From contig CAMJWT010000009.1 in assembly GCA_946409545.1 (NCBI GenBank), forward strand, positions 1 through 64,000: a DNA stretch of 64,000 bases. Reading direction: 5' to 3'. The notes below the pieces were generated by a model. The model saw only the letters and a program-made list of their open reading frames with translations. It was not told the origin of the DNA and searched no databases. Both the position numbers and the translations under genes were made by a program. This document shows positions 8,915 to 18,731 of the stretch, piece by piece; position 1 is the stretch's first letter; each line of letters begins with the position of its first letter. Source of the DNA: RUG12783 sp946409545 (GTDB taxonomy: Bacteria; Bacillota_I; Bacilli_A; RF39; UBA660).

Positions 8915-9865
8915 TTACTCCTTATTAACAACCATTCCTGTTTTAAGATCTTTTTCACCATTTAAGAAATCAATAATATGCATTTTCTTTTTACCTTCTT
9001 TTTTTAGTTCATCAATATATATTATTCCATCACTACATTTTATTCCTAAAGTCTTTTTATCAAGAATAACTAATTCTCCATTAACTTTATTATTAAATTT
9101 ATTATTAATTTCATAATGTGTTTGATATATTTTATAAACTTTATTATCTAATGTGAAATATGCAACAGGAAAAGGATTCATTCCACGTATCTTATTAAAG
9201 ATATTACGAGCTTTATCATTAAAATCAATTAATTCTTCTTCATGACTAATATTATGACATATTGTTACTTCATCCTCATTTTGTTTAATACGATCATTTG
9301 TTCCATCAAGAATTTTAGGAATAGTTTGAAGTAATAAATCTCGTCCTATTACTTTTAATTTATCATGAATAGAACCAACAGTATCCGACTCACTAATGGG
9401 AATTTCTTGTTGACTAATAATATCACCTGTATCCATTCCAACATCCATATACATAATAGTAACACCTGTTTTATCATAACCATCAATAACAGCATGATGA
9501 AGAGGTGAACCACCACGTAACTTTGGAAGAAGTGATGCATGAACATTAATGCATCCATATTTTGGACAATCAAGTATTACTTTAGGTATTATTTGTCCAT
9601 AAGCACAAGTTACAATCATATCAGGATTTAAATCAATAACACTTTGAAATTCTTTTCTTATTTTTATTGGTTGGATGACCGGAATATTATATTTTAAAGC
9701 AAGTTCTTTAACTGGTGAAAAACTAAGTTTATTTCCCCTTCCAACTTCTTTATCAGGTTGTGTAACAACCGCAATTACATTTGTCTTTTCAATTAATCCT
9801 TCTAATACATCTAAACTAAATTCAGGAGTACCCATAAATATTACTTTTAAATCTTTCATATTCAT
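8915..9865 (-). CDS. fmt: Methionyl-tRNA formyltransferase
   Basis: 316 residues. Transfers a formyl group from 10-formyl-THF to Met-tRNAi, allowing bacterial initiation. Seen: the N-terminal VIFMGTPEFSLDVLEGL, the 10-formyl-THF/catalytic region with NVHASLLPKLRGGSPLHHAV (catalytic N, H and the downstream D in MDVGMDTGDII) and the C-terminal OB-like tRNA-binding domain (about 205-316). I choose the ATG at 9863-9865, with GGTGA 5 nt upstream; a second ATG two codons later is the alternative. It is first in the fmt-membrane protein-polA unit. Confidence 0.96.
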   Translation of the reverse strand: MNMKDLKVIFMGTPEFSLDVLEGLIEKTNVIAVVTQPDKEVGRGNKLSFSPVKELALKYNIPVIQPIKIRKEFQSVIDLNPDMIVTCAYGQIIPKVILDCPKYGCINVHASLLPKLRGGSPLHHAVIDGYDKTGVTIMYMDVGMDTGDIISQQEIPISESDTVGSIHDKLKVIGRDLLLQTIPKILDGTNDRIKQNEDEVTICHNISHEEELIDFNDKARNIFNKIRGMNPFPVAYFTLDNKVYKIYQTHYEINNKFNNKVNGELVILDKKTLGIKCSDGIIYIDELKKEGKKKMHIIDFLNGEKDLKTGMVVNKE

Positions 9866-9881
9866 ATAAATCACCAATTTA

Positions 9882-9890
9882 ATTTTATCA
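9882..9890 (-). promoter_or_regulatory. Extended -10 promoter of fmt
   Basis: Minus-strand TGA followed by TAAAAT (9882-9887) forms an extended -10 about 16 nt before the fmt start codon. The -35 region falls in the T tract of the preceding terminator and has no good hexamer. The predicted 5' leader is very short. Confidence 0.5.
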
Positions 9891-9902
9891 AATTTATGTA
9901 AC

Positions 9903-9928
9903 AAAAAAAAGAGTTAAAAACTCTTTTT
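9903..9928 (-). terminator. Terminator of the first Ig-like glycosidase gene
   Basis: Arms AAGAGTT and AACTCTT with a 3-nt loop followed by eight T on the minus strand, directly at the stop codon of the 9927-12875 gene. Confidence 0.85.
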
Positions 9929-12875
9929 ATTGTTCGCCAAAATATAAAATATCAACAACTGCACGATATGTTGTTTCATTTGGTCTTTTATATTGATAGA
10001 TAGAATAAACAGAAGACATTGTATTGGTTTTATAATACATTCCTGTTGATCCACCACCATCAAGATTAACAACAATATTACATCCAAAGGTATCATGCAT
10101 ATCTTTATGATGAGTATCCATAGCACTAAAGTATCCTGTAGCTAAGACGAAATTATTTTCATCAATTTGACATAGAGTTGTACGTGGATCACTTCCACCA
10201 CCAGTTTGCCAATTACCAGTTACAAAATGAGTAACACCCCAGGCATTTCTTGCCCCATTACTTTTTAGCCATTCCATCATCGTATTAGCATCACTTGATG
10301 TTTTATTTATTAGTTTACCATTTTTGTCTATTGATAAAGTACCATAAACAACACTTCTTCCATCAGCCAATTGCGTCTTATAGTGATCATTTACTACTAA
10401 ATTACCTCTTGTAGCAAGAACGGGAATATTATCTCTTCCATTAATTGCGAAACCACCATTAGTACCAATCATACCTTTATTTTGATAGCCATAATTTTTT
10501 ATTTCATAATCAAAGTGACTTGGTTTCGTTCTTGTATTAAATCCACTATTACCACAATTTAATTGTTTATAAGCATCTTTTACCCATATTAAGGAATAAA
10601 ATTTATTATCTTTAGAAATCGTTTTATATTTTAAAGTTGCACTACTATAACTCTTATTTTCTAGTACGTTATATCCACTTGGAACATGTTGTGTTATATC
10701 ATAACCACTTGATTCTTTTTTCCACATTGCATATAAAGTTAAGGTATTATTTTTAATTCCCCACTCGCCATTAGTATATTTCCAAGTTCCACTCCAACCT
10801 GTCCAATTATAACCATCATCACTTCCAGAGCTATTAGTTGTCCAACCACTAAATTTATAACCAGTTTTAACAAAACCATTATTCTTAATTGAACAACTTT
10901 CATTCATCTTACAAACATGACTAGATACACTTCCACTTGTTGCCCCATTGCCTTTATAATTAATCGTATATTCATTAGAAGTATCTTTTGCCCAATGTGC
11001 ATATAAAGTTATATCACTATTTATATTAACGATTGTTGATGAAATGATTTTTGTTCCACCACTCTTTTCCGTGTACCATCCTTTATATGTATAATTACTT
11101 CTTGTTGGTGTTGGCAATTCACCATATTTATTACCAACCGTAACTGTCTTACTAGTTGGTGTTACACTACCACCATTTGGATTAAAAGTGACTTTATAAG
11201 TTGTCACTGGAGTTTCACTTTTTTTAACTGTAATTTTACAAGTTGCGGATTTGTTATTACTTGTCGTTACCGTAATGGTAGCTGTTCCACTAGATACTGC
11301 TGTTACAACACCACTACCACTCACGGTAGCAACACTTTTATTACTACTCTTCCATGTAATTTCTTTATTAGTAGCATTACTTGGTTTTATCGTTTTAACA
11401 AGAGATATTGTATCTGATATATTTAGAGTTGCACTTGTTTTATTTAAACTTATACTTTCAACTGGTACTTCATTTACAACAACTCTAATCTTTTTCGTAA
11501 CATGTTTACTTTTAACAATTATTTCAGTTGTTCCTTTACCTTTACCTGTTATTAAACCATCTTTTACAGTCGCAACACTTTTATTTGAACTTTCCCAAGT
11601 AATAGTCTTATATGTTGCATTTTCCGGTAATACTTTAGCTTCTATTTTCTTTGTTCCATTAACATTAATTGAAACATCTTTTTGTGATAATTCAATATCA
11701 GTATCAAGAGTTTCAGTATCAACTTTTTTTACTTTTACAGATGCGGTATCTTTATGAGAACCATCATTTGTTTCAATTGTTAATGTAGCATTTCCTGCTC
11801 CTACTGCTTTAATCTTAGTACCCGTAATAGTAATAACATTTGTATCACTACTTTTTAGTTTTACACCTTGATTCGTAGCATCACTTGGAATAATATCATA
11901 TTCAATATTTTTAACTTCACCAATTGCTAGTTCAATATTATGTTCTAGAAGTTTTACTTCTTTCACCTTAACCGTCGTACTAGAACTATTTACAGTAACA
12001 TTAACATAACCCTCTAGTCCATTAATCGTTGTACCAACAATTTGTGTTGTTCCAACACTTTTTCCAGTTACAACACCATCTTTAGATACAACCGCAACAC
12101 TGTTATCTAAACTTTCCCATGTAACAGTATTATTAGCATTACTTGGAGTTATGGTAGCTTTAATTTTTTGACTACCACCAACATTTATTTTAATATCTTT
12201 TGGTGATAATTCTATTTTCTTTGGTTCAACTACTTCTTCGCGATCATGAACTGTTACTTCAACATCTTCATGAATTCCCGTTATTTTTTCACTAACAATA
12301 ATATTACAATTACCAATACCTTTTGCTTCTATTTTTCCATTACTATCAACAATGGCAACATTAGGGTCACTTGTCATATATTCTATTTCATGCAAAGTTG
12401 ATTCTTTTGGTGTAAGTTTAAAATTCAATTGGAATGTTCCACCAACAATTAAATCTACTTTTTTCGTATTTAAAGTTATACCTGTTATTTCAATATTGTT
12501 ATCAGATACAATAACCAAACATTCTGCACTAATATTATTATATTTATCTAAGTAAGCCGTTATTGTTGCTACACCATTTTTCTTAGCTTCAATAAATCCT
12601 GTTAACTCATTAACTGTAACAATATCTGGTTTATCACTTTTAAATAATATTTTTCGACTACGAGTATTATCTGGTAAAACTTTAGCATTTAATTGAAAAC
12701 TATTATTTCTTTTTAATCTTATTTCACTTTGAGACAAATTTATTATTTCCGGTTTATTTTCATACGGATTATCAATTATGCCAAATGTTGTAAGAGCAAA
12801 TAAAACAACAAAAGCTATTAAAGCAAGCATTAATCCATAAGCAATTAATCTCAAAAAAAATCTTATTACTTTCAT
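9927..12875 (-). CDS. Membrane-anchored Ig-like stalk protein with phosphodiester glycosidase (NAGPA) head
   Basis: 982 residues. Membrane helix at about 12-34, then six Big_2-type Ig repeats (about 43-552; each with the I.L/V...VGT..I pattern and a TSSN..VATV core), two Listeria-Bacteroides (Flg_new) repeats (about 558-628 and 636-718), and a C-terminal NAGPA domain (about 720-982; NGGF at 806-809, NLDGGGS at 937-943). The family (PF09992) cleaves sugar-1-phosphodiesters and is linked to surface glycans; the actual substrate here is unknown. The N-terminal 130 residues are paralogous to those of the genes at 14654 and 18732. Probably displayed outside the cell, stalk outward. Confidence 0.9.
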   Translation of the reverse strand: MKVIRFFLRLIAYGLMLALIAFVVLFALTTFGIIDNPYENKPEIINLSQSEIRLKRNNSFQLNAKVLPDNTRSRKILFKSDKPDIVTVNELTGFIEAKKNGVATITAYLDKYNNISAECLVIVSDNNIEITGITLNTKKVDLIVGGTFQLNFKLTPKESTLHEIEYMTSDPNVAIVDSNGKIEAKGIGNCNIIVSEKITGIHEDVEVTVHDREEVVEPKKIELSPKDIKINVGGSQKIKATITPSNANNTVTWESLDNSVAVVSKDGVVTGKSVGTTQIVGTTINGLEGYVNVTVNSSSTTVKVKEVKLLEHNIELAIGEVKNIEYDIIPSDATNQGVKLKSSDTNVITITGTKIKAVGAGNATLTIETNDGSHKDTASVKVKKVDTETLDTDIELSQKDVSINVNGTKKIEAKVLPENATYKTITWESSNKSVATVKDGLITGKGKGTTEIIVKSKHVTKKIRVVVNEVPVESISLNKTSATLNISDTISLVKTIKPSNATNKEITWKSSNKSVATVSGSGVVTAVSSGTATITVTTSNNKSATCKITVKKSETPVTTYKVTFNPNGGSVTPTSKTVTVGNKYGELPTPTRSNYTYKGWYTEKSGGTKIISSTIVNINSDITLYAHWAKDTSNEYTINYKGNGATSGSVSSHVCKMNESCSIKNNGFVKTGYKFSGWTTNSSGSDDGYNWTGWSGTWKYTNGEWGIKNNTLTLYAMWKKESSGYDITQHVPSGYNVLENKSYSSATLKYKTISKDNKFYSLIWVKDAYKQLNCGNSGFNTRTKPSHFDYEIKNYGYQNKGMIGTNGGFAINGRDNIPVLATRGNLVVNDHYKTQLADGRSVVYGTLSIDKNGKLINKTSSDANTMMEWLKSNGARNAWGVTHFVTGNWQTGGGSDPRTTLCQIDENNFVLATGYFSAMDTHHKDMHDTFGCNIVVNLDGGGSTGMYYKTNTMSSVYSIYQYKRPNETTYRAVVDILYFGEQ

Positions 12876-12891
12876 ATAATCTCCTATTTTA

Positions 12892-12919
12892 ATTATAACA
12901 TGATTCTAATCTTCTACAA
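12892..12919 (-). promoter_or_regulatory. Promoter of the first Ig-like glycosidase gene
   Basis: Minus strand: -35 TTGTAG (12914-12919), 16-nt spacer, TGT plus -10 TATAAT (12892-12897). The -35 lies within the last codons of the upstream gene. The predicted start of transcription is at the ribosome binding site, giving a leader of only about 10-15 nt. The same -35/16/-10 arrangement recurs before 18598. Confidence 0.65.
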
Positions 12920-14564
12920 TATAGAACATATCAGCAATGGCTCTTCCACCACCAAAACGCTTTTTAGCACTAGACATTGAACCTGTTTTATAATATAGTT
13001 TTCTACTTCCGCCCCCATCTAAGTTAGCAGCTCTAACACATCCATATCGACTTTTTAATTCTTTACCAATACCATATAGACTTAAACCGCCACCTGAATA
13101 AATAACAAAATTATTTTTATTAACCTGACATATAACCGTTCTATTCGTACTATCACGTCCTGAATCAGGATTTAAAAGACTTCCATCATTACCAATTGGT
13201 GAAACGGCATAAGCAAAGTTATTTCTAATACCATCTTTTTGCATTTCATTTTTTACTTTCATATTAGCATTATAATTAGTTGATGAAAAACCAGAATACA
13301 TTTTTAAAATACCATCTTTTGTAATACCAACGGTTCCATAAATATTATTTGAATACTTTTTATTTTCAACATCACGTAATACTTTTCCTTTATTAATAAC
13401 ATAAGGAATACCTGGGGAGCCTCCCCACCCAGCCCAAAAGAAACTTCCATTAGTAGCAACTAAACCTTTCTTTTGATATCCATATGTACTTATTTCGTGA
13501 CTTAATATAACTTCGGCCGTCTTTTCATTACCAAATGATGGAATAGCCGAATTAATTTGTTTATAAGGATCAGCTACCCATACAAGGACATAATCAGCAC
13601 TTCCTACATTTTGAATACGATATTTAAGAGTTTTACTTTTATATGAAGCTATTTCTTTACCAATTTTATATTTACTATCATCAGTAATAGCAGGTAATGT
13701 ATCTGCTTTAACGGTAATATTACAAGTTACAGCCTTATTATTAGATGTTTTAGCTGTAATTACACAACTACCTTCTTTAAGACCTTTAACAACACCATCC
13801 AAAACTTGACATATACTTGTATCAGAACTTTCCCAAGTAACGGTTTTATCAGTTGTATCCGATGGCGTTATTGTTGCCTTTAAGGTTACCGTTTCATTAA
13901 CTTTAATTGTTTCTTTTTCTTTGTTTAAAGTTATTTTTTCAGCTTCAATTATTTTTTTATTAATATGAACTGATACACTTGCTTCAATACCATTTTTACT
14001 TTTGATTGTAACTGTTGCATCACCATCTTTAATTGCTACAATATTTCCTTCATTATCAAAAGCTAAAATACTAGTATCACTACTTGTCATTGATACATTT
14101 TTATCAGTTGCATCATCAGGAACAATTTCATATTCTATTTTTTTAGTATCACCAACATCCATTATAATATTATTATTAATTATTCTTATTTCTGTAACTT
14201 CGACTATTTTATTCATGACGTTAACTTGAATAATTTTATTAACTAATTGATTTTCTGATGTTACTCTAACAATTGTATTACCTTCACTAATACCTTCTAG
14301 TTCACCATTTTTAACACTCGCAATAGAAGGATTAACACTATACCATGTAACAGATTTATATTTAGTATCTTCTGGTAAAACTTTATAAGTAATGATATAT
14401 TTATCACCTACGTATAGACTGATATTATTACTAGATAACTCTATATCTTTTTCATATATTTCATTGGTTTTACTATCACTTGATACTAAACCACTAATGA
14501 TCATATAGATACTTATAAGTAATATGACAATGAATAATACCTTTATGCCAATATCCTTTTTCAT
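12906..14564 (-). CDS. Short Ig-like stalk protein with phosphodiester glycosidase (NAGPA) head
   Basis: 552 residues. Uncleaved-type membrane anchor at about 8-26, three Big_2 repeats (about 40-118, 122-202, 206-287), then a NAGPA domain (about 295-552) with NGSFF at 372-376 and NLDGGGS at 514-520. Its N-terminus differs from the three neighbours that share the SLSQSEIRLK module, so it is a separate branch with a shorter stalk. No terminator hairpin is visible between it and the next gene, which starts 30 nt downstream from its own promoter. Predicted surface-glycan phosphodiesterase; substrate unknown. Confidence 0.88.
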   Translation of the reverse strand: MKKDIGIKVLFIVILLISIYMIISGLVSSDSKTNEIYEKDIELSSNNISLYVGDKYIITYKVLPEDTKYKSVTWYSVNPSIASVKNGELEGISEGNTIVRVTSENQLVNKIIQVNVMNKIVEVTEIRIINNNIIMDVGDTKKIEYEIVPDDATDKNVSMTSSDTSILAFDNEGNIVAIKDGDATVTIKSKNGIEASVSVHINKKIIEAEKITLNKEKETIKVNETVTLKATITPSDTTDKTVTWESSDTSICQVLDGVVKGLKEGSCVITAKTSNNKAVTCNITVKADTLPAITDDSKYKIGKEIASYKSKTLKYRIQNVGSADYVLVWVADPYKQINSAIPSFGNEKTAEVILSHEISTYGYQKKGLVATNGSFFWAGWGGSPGIPYVINKGKVLRDVENKKYSNNIYGTVGITKDGILKMYSGFSSTNYNANMKVKNEMQKDGIRNNFAYAVSPIGNDGSLLNPDSGRDSTNRTVICQVNKNNFVIYSGGGLSLYGIGKELKSRYGCVRAANLDGGGSRKLYYKTGSMSSAKKRFGGGRAIADMFYIVED

Positions 14565-14612
14565 AGCACTCCTACTATATTTATTTTAACTTTTTTTAGC
14601 AAATTAATAAAG

Positions 14613-14645
14613 AAAAAAGTAGACATTTTTTTGTCTACTTTTACT
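14613..14645 (-). terminator. Terminator of the 12-repeat Ig-like glycosidase gene
   Basis: Arms AAAGTAGACA and TGTCTACTTT around a 6-nt loop, with T-rich sequence on the 3' side of the minus strand. It lies 8 nt after the stop of the 14654-18598 gene. Confidence 0.85.
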
Positions 14646-14653
14646 TATTTTTA

Positions 14654-17600
14654 TTAATCATGAAAATATAACATATCAGGTAATTGACGATCTCCACCAA
14701 AGACTTTTTTTGGTTCTGACATATCCTTGGTTTTATAGTATAATTTTCTACTACCTCCACCATCTAAATTATATGGTTCTTTACATCCAGTTAAACTAAT
14801 AATAATATTTCCACATCCAGAAACAGTACCACTTCCTGATAGTAATACAAAGTTATTAGTGTCATACTGACATATTTGTGTTCTATTAGCATTATTGGTG
14901 CTATGATCAATCGAAGTTGGACTACTTATTGCAAAGGTACTATGAACACCATCATCACTAAATGTTGATGCTGGTTTATCAACATATAATTTTAAATTAC
15001 CTTTACTATTAACACCAACAACTGCCGCACTTGTACTACCATTATTCTTAGCAAATTTACCATGACTTCGAACGATACCACCTTTTGGTGTTCCATTAGC
15101 AAAGAAACTTGCATTTACAGCTACTAAACCTTTATTTTGTAAACTATAATTTTTTATCTCATTCTTTAAGATTGTTTCAGCAGGTAAAACACCTTGAGCA
15201 TTTGAATAAGCAAGGGCACTTTCAAGTTGCGTCTTTGGATCAGCTACCCAAATAAGGATAATATCTTGAGACTTATATGAGAAAATACGATATTTAAATG
15301 TTGAACTACTATAAGATACTTTATTAGAATAACTACTATATTTACTATCTTCCGTAATAACATATCCTGTAGTTGCTGCTTTTTCAACAGTAACTTTACA
15401 AGTTGCCGTTTTTCCATTACTTGTTTTAGCCGTAATGGTAGCTGTTCCCGCCTTTTTACCAGTTACTTTTCCACTACTTGATACTGTAGCAACTCCCGTA
15501 TCACTACTTGACCATGTTACGGTTTTATCGGTTGCATTATCTGGATAAACAGTTGCTGTTAATGTTTTAGAAGCATTAACTTTAACCGTTATTGATGTGT
15601 TATCTAAACTAATACTTGTTACTGCTACTGTTGCTTTTTCAACGGTTACTTTACAAGTTGCGGTCTTTCCATTATTGGATTTTGCTGTTATCGTTGCTGT
15701 TCCTGCTTTCTTACCAGTTACTTTTCCACTACTTGATACTGTAGCAACTCCTGTATTAGAACTTTCCCATGTTACTGTTTGATTTGTCGCATTACTTGGT
15801 GTTATCGTTGCAACAAGTGTTTTCGTTCCTTCTTCTTTTATTGTAATAGATGTTTTATCTAAACTAATTCCCGTTACTGCTACGGTTGTTGTAGCTTTTT
15901 CAACAGTAACCTTACAAGTTGCTGTTTTACCATTATTGGATTTTGCTGTTATCGTTGCTGTTCCTGCTTTCTTACCAGTTACTTTTCCCGAGCTTGTTAC
16001 TGTAGCAACTTCTGTATTAGAACTTTCCCATGTTACAGTTTGATTTGTAGCATTACTTGGTGTTATCGTTGCAACAAGTGTTTTCGTTCCTTCTTCTTTT
16101 ATCGTAATAGATGTTTTATCTAAACTAATTCCGGTTACTGCTACTGTTGCTTTTTCAACAGTTACTTTACAAGTCGCTGTTTTTCCATTATTACTAGTAG
16201 CTGTTATGGTTGTAGTACCTTCTTTCATTGCTGTTACAACACCTGTATTTGATATCGTTGCAACACTTTGATCACTACTCGTCCAAGTAATTGTTTTATT
16301 AGTTGCATTACTTGGACTAACTGTAGCTACTAAAGTTTTTGTTCCTCCTACTTTTAAAGTAATTGCTGTATTATCTAAACTAACACCTGTTACCGAAACT
16401 GTTGTTGTGCTTGATTCAACAGTTACTTTACAAGTTGCTGTTTTTCCATTATTAGATTTTGCTGTTATTGTTGCAGAACCTGTTTTAATTCCTTTAATTT
16501 TTCCACTACTTGATACAGTTACTATACTATTGTCACTACTTGTCCAAGTAACTGTTTTATTAGTTGCATTACTTGGATAAACAGTCGCTGTTAAAGATAC
16601 TTCTTCTCCAACTTTTGTTTTTATACTATTTGTATTTAATGTAACACTTTGAACATCAATAATACTTGAGTTAACTGTCACTTTACAAGTGTCTTTCTTA
16701 CCATTTACAGTAGTCACTGTTATGGTTGCTGTTCCTACTCCTTTAGTTTTAACAACACCATCTGATACTGTAGCAACAGTCGTATTAGAGCTTTCCCATG
16801 TAACTTTCTTATTTGTTGCATTACTTGGATTAATTGTTGCAATTAAATGAATTTCATCATCAACTGTTGTATTAATAGCATTAATATTTAAAGATACTGA
16901 TTGTACTGGTACATTATCTGCTTTAACATTAACTGTACAAGTTGCTGTTTTGCCATTACTTGATTTTGCTGTTATCGTTGCTGTTCCTACTCCTTTAGCT
17001 ACTACTAATCCATCTTTTACAGTTGCAACACCAGTATTAGAACTTGTCCATGTAATAGTTTTATTTGATGTATTAGTTGGAGTGAACGTAACTGTTAAAG
17101 CATCTTTTGAACCAACGATTAAATCTAATGTTTTCTTATTTAAAGATATACTTTGTGCTTCTACATTAGAAACTGTTACTTTTATTTTTTTAGAAATATT
17201 CTTATGTACTGTTGTTACTGTTACCTCAGTTGTTCCAGCACTCTTTCCTTCAATTAAACCATTATTGACAGAAGCAATATTAGGATTACTACTAGACCAC
17301 ATAACACTTTGATAAGTTGCATTTGAAGGTACAACACTTGCTTCAACTTTCGTTGTTCCACCAATTGTTAGATTAACATTTGTTTTTGATAAATTAATAT
17401 CGGTTTCATCAATGATACTACTTACATTATTAACTATGACATTAATAGTTGCTTTATAACCACCATCATTAGTTCTAATTGTTACTTTAGCCGTACCACT
17501 TTCCATTGCGATAATCTTATTACCATCAACTTTAACAATACCATTATCGCTACTTGTAATAGTTACTCCTTGGTTAGTTGCATTACTTGGTTTAATTGTA

Positions 17601-18598
17601 TATTCAATTTCAGCACTCTTACCTACATCTAAAGTAATATTACTATTTTTAACACTTATTCCAGTTACACCAACTACTTTATCAGTTACCGTAACATCTA
17701 TTAATTTTTCAATACCATTAACTGTTGTTGCAGCAATCTTAGTACTTCCAACTTGTTTACCAGTTACTACACCTTTACTATTAACTGTTGCAATACTTGT
17801 ATCAATACTTTCCCAAGTTACACTTTGATTAGCTTTTGCTGGCTTAACTTTGGCACTTATTTGTTTACTACCATCAACATTAATAGTTACTTTTTGTGGA
17901 CTTACTTCAAGACCGGTTGGATCTACAACATCATCATGTATATCATCTCCAGGGTTATCTTCACTACTAAAGACTTTTACTAGAGCCGAGTCTTGAATTC
18001 CTGTTACTTTATCAGATACTGTAATATAGGCTTGTCCTTCTGCTTTTGCTTCAATCATACCTAAATTATCTATTATTGCAACTTCTGGATCACTAGTCAT
18101 ATATTCAAATTCATGAAGAGTTGCTTCATGAGGAGTATATTTAAAACTAATTTGATATTTCTTTCCAATTTGTAAATTAATATTTTTAGGATTTACGATT
18201 ATTTTTTCAATTCGAATATTATTTTCAGAAACAACTACTAAACATTCTGCTTTAATTTTTTCGTTTGATTCTAAATAAGCGGTGATTGTAGCAATACCAT
18301 TCTTTTTGGCTTCAACATAACCCGTTACCTCATTTATAGAAACAATATCTGGTTTATCACTTTTATATTTTACTTTACCACTACGTGTATTTTCTGGATA
18401 AACTTTACTTGTTAATTGAAAACTCTTATTCTTTTTCAATCTTATCTCGCTTTGCGATAAACTTATTAATTCAGCTTTTTTATCATAGGGACTATCAATA
18501 ACACCATATGTTACTAATCCAAAATAAACAACAAAGCCTAAGATACCAATTAATAATAATATTGATATCAATCTTAAAAATCCTCTTATTATTTTCAT
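14654..18598 (-). CDS. Long Ig-like stalk protein (12 Big_2 repeats) with phosphodiester glycosidase head
   Basis: 1314 residues. Membrane helix at about 12-34, then twelve Big_2 repeats up to about residue 1075 and a NAGPA domain to the end (NASFF and NLDGGGSRKLYYK motifs). The first eight repeats match, in order, those of the headless protein at 18732; repeats 9-12 are much more alike and end in the same SNNGKTATCKVTVEKAT string. Repeats 10 and 11 are nearly identical in DNA as well. The stalk probably lifts the enzyme beyond the wall; the repeat number looks expandable by recombination. Good AGGAG site; own extended -10 promoter. Confidence 0.9.
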   Translation of the reverse strand: MKIIRGFLRLISILLLIGILGFVVYFGLVTYGVIDSPYDKKAELISLSQSEIRLKKNKSFQLTSKVYPENTRSGKVKYKSDKPDIVSINEVTGYVEAKKNGIATITAYLESNEKIKAECLVVVSENNIRIEKIIVNPKNINLQIGKKYQISFKYTPHEATLHEFEYMTSDPEVAIIDNLGMIEAKAEGQAYITVSDKVTGIQDSALVKVFSSEDNPGDDIHDDVVDPTGLEVSPQKVTINVDGSKQISAKVKPAKANQSVTWESIDTSIATVNSKGVVTGKQVGSTKIAATTVNGIEKLIDVTVTDKVVGVTGISVKNSNITLDVGKSAEIEYTIKPSNATNQGVTITSSDNGIVKVDGNKIIAMESGTAKVTIRTNDGGYKATINVIVNNVSSIIDETDINLSKTNVNLTIGGTTKVEASVVPSNATYQSVMWSSSNPNIASVNNGLIEGKSAGTTEVTVTTVHKNISKKIKVTVSNVEAQSISLNKKTLDLIVGSKDALTVTFTPTNTSNKTITWTSSNTGVATVKDGLVVAKGVGTATITAKSSNGKTATCTVNVKADNVPVQSVSLNINAINTTVDDEIHLIATINPSNATNKKVTWESSNTTVATVSDGVVKTKGVGTATITVTTVNGKKDTCKVTVNSSIIDVQSVTLNTNSIKTKVGEEVSLTATVYPSNATNKTVTWTSSDNSIVTVSSSGKIKGIKTGSATITAKSNNGKTATCKVTVESSTTTVSVTGVSLDNTAITLKVGGTKTLVATVSPSNATNKTITWTSSDQSVATISNTGVVTAMKEGTTTITATSNNGKTATCKVTVEKATVAVTGISLDKTSITIKEEGTKTLVATITPSNATNQTVTWESSNTEVATVTSSGKVTGKKAGTATITAKSNNGKTATCKVTVEKATTTVAVTGISLDKTSITIKEEGTKTLVATITPSNATNQTVTWESSNTGVATVSSSGKVTGKKAGTATITAKSNNGKTATCKVTVEKATVAVTSISLDNTSITVKVNASKTLTATVYPDNATDKTVTWSSSDTGVATVSSSGKVTGKKAGTATITAKTSNGKTATCKVTVEKAATTGYVITEDSKYSSYSNKVSYSSSTFKYRIFSYKSQDIILIWVADPKTQLESALAYSNAQGVLPAETILKNEIKNYSLQNKGLVAVNASFFANGTPKGGIVRSHGKFAKNNGSTSAAVVGVNSKGNLKLYVDKPASTFSDDGVHSTFAISSPTSIDHSTNNANRTQICQYDTNNFVLLSGSGTVSGCGNIIISLTGCKEPYNLDGGGSRKLYYKTKDMSEPKKVFGGDRQLPDMLYFHD
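15633..16148. repeat. Two near-identical tandem Ig-domain repeats
   Basis: Copy 1 spans 15633-15893 (261 nt, 87 codons) and copy 2 spans 15894-16148 (255 nt, 85 codons). By eye they differ at fewer than 20 positions over about 250 aligned bases; the length difference is two Thr codons at the linker. Flanking repeats are clearly less similar. This looks like a recent in-frame duplication and a site for slippage or recombination. Confidence 0.85.
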
Positions 18599-18615
18599 AC
18601 ACTACTCCTATTTTA

Positions 18616-18643
18616 ATTATATCATCGATTATAATATCTACAA
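18616..18643 (-). promoter_or_regulatory. Promoter of the 12-repeat Ig-like glycosidase gene
   Basis: Minus strand: -35 TTGTAG (18638-18643), 16-nt spacer, TGA plus -10 TATAAT (18616-18621), followed at once by TAAAATAGGAG and the gene. It matches the element at 12892-12919 in hexamers, spacing and downstream sequence, suggesting common descent or common control. Confidence 0.65.
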
Positions 18644-18677
18644 TTATTTTAAAAATTTTATTTATATGTTTACATAA

Positions 18678-18708
18678 TAAAAAAGTGATAAAATATCACT
18701 TTTTTTAT
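18678..18708 (-). terminator. Terminator of the headless Ig-like protein gene
   Basis: Arms AAAAGTGATA and TATCACTTTT around a 3-nt loop followed by T-rich sequence on the minus strand, about 25 nt after the stop at 18732. Confidence 0.85.
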
Positions 18709-18731
18709 TTATTAAGGTATTAATAATTTTA

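Noticed and set aside
9355..10126. Minus-strand frames inside fmt and the Ig-like gene end
   Set aside because: They lie out of frame within strongly supported genes, have no ribosome site and encode unstructured hydrophobic strings.
11251..11757. Long plus-strand open frame opposite the Ig-like glycosidase gene
   Set aside because: It is the antisense of Big_2 repeats, made of Val/Leu/Thr strings with no ribosome site. The same artefact occurs at 15597, 16950, 18991, 21929 and 31266.
14654..18598. Regular repeats of about 255 bases resembling a CRISPR or satellite array
   Set aside because: The period equals one Ig domain in frame, repeats diverge from each other and there are no short identical repeats with unique spacers.
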